Below, piece by piece: positions 5,658 through 7,037 of a stretch of 7,037 bases of DNA. The DNA is from Candidatus Nitrosocosmicus sp. (GTDB lineage Archaea > Thermoproteota > Nitrososphaeria > Nitrososphaerales > Nitrososphaeraceae). The notes under the pieces were generated by a model. It made no database searches and was not told the origin of the DNA. It was given only the letters and a program-made list of their open reading frames with translations. The stretch covers positions 1 through 7,037 of the forward strand of contig JAKDMR010000104.1 of assembly GCA_030452275.1 (NCBI GenBank). The letters run 5' to 3'. Numbering within the stretch: position 1 is the stretch's first letter; every line of letters begins with the position of its first letter. The translations under genes were made by a program, and so were the position numbers.

Positions 5658-6989
5658 TTATTCTTTCCTATTTACCAATTGAATATATTCATATGCAGAG
5701 GTTTCATTATCAAAAGCATAATGCACCTTTTGAAAGTTCTTTTTGAACTCTGTTACATTTTGCAAAACTTCAGGAATATCTTGCTTGTCTATTACAACTT
5801 TTTTAATAAAGGTTGCTATTTCTTGCATTTCATCTTCCTTCATTCCTAGTCTGGTTACTTCTGGAACTCCTATTCTAATACCACTAGGATGAAAATAGTT
5901 TCTTCCCTCTTTTATATCTCCAGGAAGCAATTGCCTATTTAGGATTATATTACATTTTTCCAGATCCTTTTCTATAGTTCCACCATCACCATAATTTGAG
6001 ACATCGACGGCAAGTTGATGTGATTCGGTATAGCCGCGCTTTTCCCCTAAAACATTGAATCCATGATTTGCAAGAGAGTATGCCAGCATTTTCGCGTTCT
6101 TAATGACTTGTTTTGCATATTCCTCTCCAAATTCTAATGATTCAGCTAATGCTACTGCTTTGCCAGCAACATGATGCAAGTGATGACTACTGGTATTTCC
6201 CGGAAAAATTGCTTTCTTTATAGAATCCGAATATTTTTCAACCGACACTATAATGCCTCCTTGGGGTCCCCATAGTGTCTTATGGGAGCTCATGGTCATT
6301 GAATCAGCGCCTTCTCGTAAAGGGTCTTGAAATTGTCCACCAGCGATTAGACCTGCTACATGGGCTCCATCGTAATTTATATACACATTTCGTTCATGCA
6401 AGAATTCAGATAATTCCTTCACAGGATGGGGGAACAAGAAAAGACTACCACCAAACATCGCTATTTTCGGTCCTTTTCCTTCGGCAATCATTGTATCTAT
6501 TTTTTTCTTGGTCAGCTCAACATCGATAGTCATGTTTTCTTTTGAAAATGGAAAGTGTTCTATTACTAATCCGTGAACCAAGCCGGCCGTTCCTGAGTGT
6601 TCCTTTTTTCCGTGTGAAATATGTCCACCAGTAGGAATCGACGAAGCTATCATAGTGTCTCCAGGATTTGAAAACGCAGAATATATTGCCAAATTTGCGA
6701 CGACTCCTGATGTTGCTCTACAATCTGCAAATTCAGCTTTAAATACCGATCTTGCTAAATCATTGCAAATATTTTCAACTTTGTCTATAAAAGTACAGCC
6801 TGCATATACTCTTTCTCCAGGCCAACCTTCTGCATACCTATTTCCAAAATCAGAGGCTACAGCTTCCCTGACGGCTGGACTGGGGATGTTTTCACTTGCT
6901 ATGAGGGGAATGGAGTCATTGAACCAGTCGTGATGTTCTTTAATTAATTTTAGAATATTATCCTGAATTTCTTTTGCATTCAATATCAT
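5658..6989 (-). CDS. glyA: Serine hydroxymethyltransferase
   Basis: A PLP-dependent cytoplasmic enzyme that converts serine to glycine while loading a one-carbon unit on a tetrahydropterin; whether the carrier here is folate or methanopterin cannot be read from the sequence. The 443-residue length is normal for archaea. Family motifs run in order: LIASENIPSPAVREAV (29-44), NRYAEGWPGERVYAGC (50-65), RATSGVVANLAIYSAF (91-106), GGHISHG (121-127, with His123 in the position that stacks on PLP), YDGAHVAGLIAGG (206-218, with Asp207 and His210) and MTMSSHKTLWGPQGG (231-245), where Lys237 is the Schiff-base lysine. SGIRIGVPEVTRLGM (369-383) supplies the carboxylate-binding Arg372. The ATG at 6989-6987 lies at the leaderless distance from a TATA box. 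The ferredoxin gene follows 102 nt downstream with its own promoter, so co-transcription is possible but not required. Confidence 0.96.
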   Translation of the reverse strand: MILNAKEIQDNILKLIKEHHDWFNDSIPLIASENIPSPAVREAVASDFGNRYAEGWPGERVYAGCTFIDKVENICNDLARSVFKAEFADCRATSGVVANLAIYSAFSNPGDTMIASSIPTGGHISHGKKEHSGTAGLVHGLVIEHFPFSKENMTIDVELTKKKIDTMIAEGKGPKIAMFGGSLFLFPHPVKELSEFLHERNVYINYDGAHVAGLIAGGQFQDPLREGADSMTMSSHKTLWGPQGGIIVSVEKYSDSIKKAIFPGNTSSHHLHHVAGKAVALAESLEFGEEYAKQVIKNAKMLAYSLANHGFNVLGEKRGYTESHQLAVDVSNYGDGGTIEKDLEKCNIILNRQLLPGDIKEGRNYFHPSGIRIGVPEVTRLGMKEDEMQEIATFIKKVVIDKQDIPEVLQNVTEFKKNFQKVHYAFDNETSAYEYIQLVNRKE

Positions 6990-7005
6990 TTTTTGAAATA
7001 ATTAC

Positions 7006-7015
7006 TTATATAAAA
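7006..7015 (-). promoter_or_regulatory. TATA box of glyA
   Basis: TTTTATATAA on the - strand has its upstream edge 26 nt before the glyA ATG. The predicted transcription start falls at or within a few bases of the start codon, giving a leaderless mRNA; no Shine-Dalgarno sequence is present in the intervening AT-rich bases. Confidence 0.6.
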
Positions 7016-7037
7016 TATCGTAATCTGGCAAAATAGT

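Noticed and set aside
1..7037. tRNA, rRNA, C/D-box RNA, CRISPR repeats, insertion sequences, toxin-antitoxin or defence genes.
   Set aside because: Scanning the intergenic gaps by eye showed no cloverleaf, no repeated spacer-repeat pattern, no transposase and no defence motifs; all large frames are accounted for.

Overview
This AT-rich window looks like a chromosomal segment from an ammonia-oxidising archaeon (Thaumarchaeota/Nitrososphaeria). The evidence is: the archaea-specific GatD/GatE tRNA amidotransferase pair, a Sulfolobus-like 7Fe 'zinc' ferredoxin, a secreted blue-copper protein, a stand-alone winged-helix protein starting MKYRNRTEI, and archaeal TATA boxes about 25 nt upstream of starts, several giving leaderless or near-leaderless mRNAs. 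The low G+C would fit a Nitrosocosmicus- or Nitrosopumilus-like lineage, but the genus is inference.

Layout. On the + strand, 41-307 is a small winged-helix DNA-binding protein with its own TATA box. 457-1140 is an exported type 1 copper protein (cupredoxin). 1217-2635 and 2659-4581 are gatD and gatE. At 4583-4921 an unrecognised small protein is packed against the gatE stop, so the three form a likely operon from one promoter near 1183-1192. On the - strand, 6989-5658 is glyA (serine hydroxymethyltransferase) and 5555-5019 is a dicluster ferredoxin; each has its own TATA box. The two blocks converge at 4922-5018, which is T-rich on both transcripts and probably terminates both.

Function. 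GatDE makes Gln-tRNA(Gln) from Glu-tRNA(Gln), the archaeal substitute for a glutaminyl-tRNA synthetase. GlyA interconverts serine and glycine and supplies one-carbon units. The ferredoxin is a low-potential electron carrier of central metabolism. The cupredoxin lies outside the membrane and probably belongs to the large copper-protein set used by ammonia oxidisers. The winged-helix protein is probably a transcription regulator of unknown target.

I see no mobile element, CRISPR array, RNA gene or defence system. Most of the window is housekeeping. Points worth a second look are the unknown gene coupled to gatDE, the altered zinc site of the ferredoxin, the wide ligand spacing of the cupredoxin, and a perfect 10-bp dyad between glyA and the ferredoxin promoter. 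No intergenic gap exceeds 150 bases.
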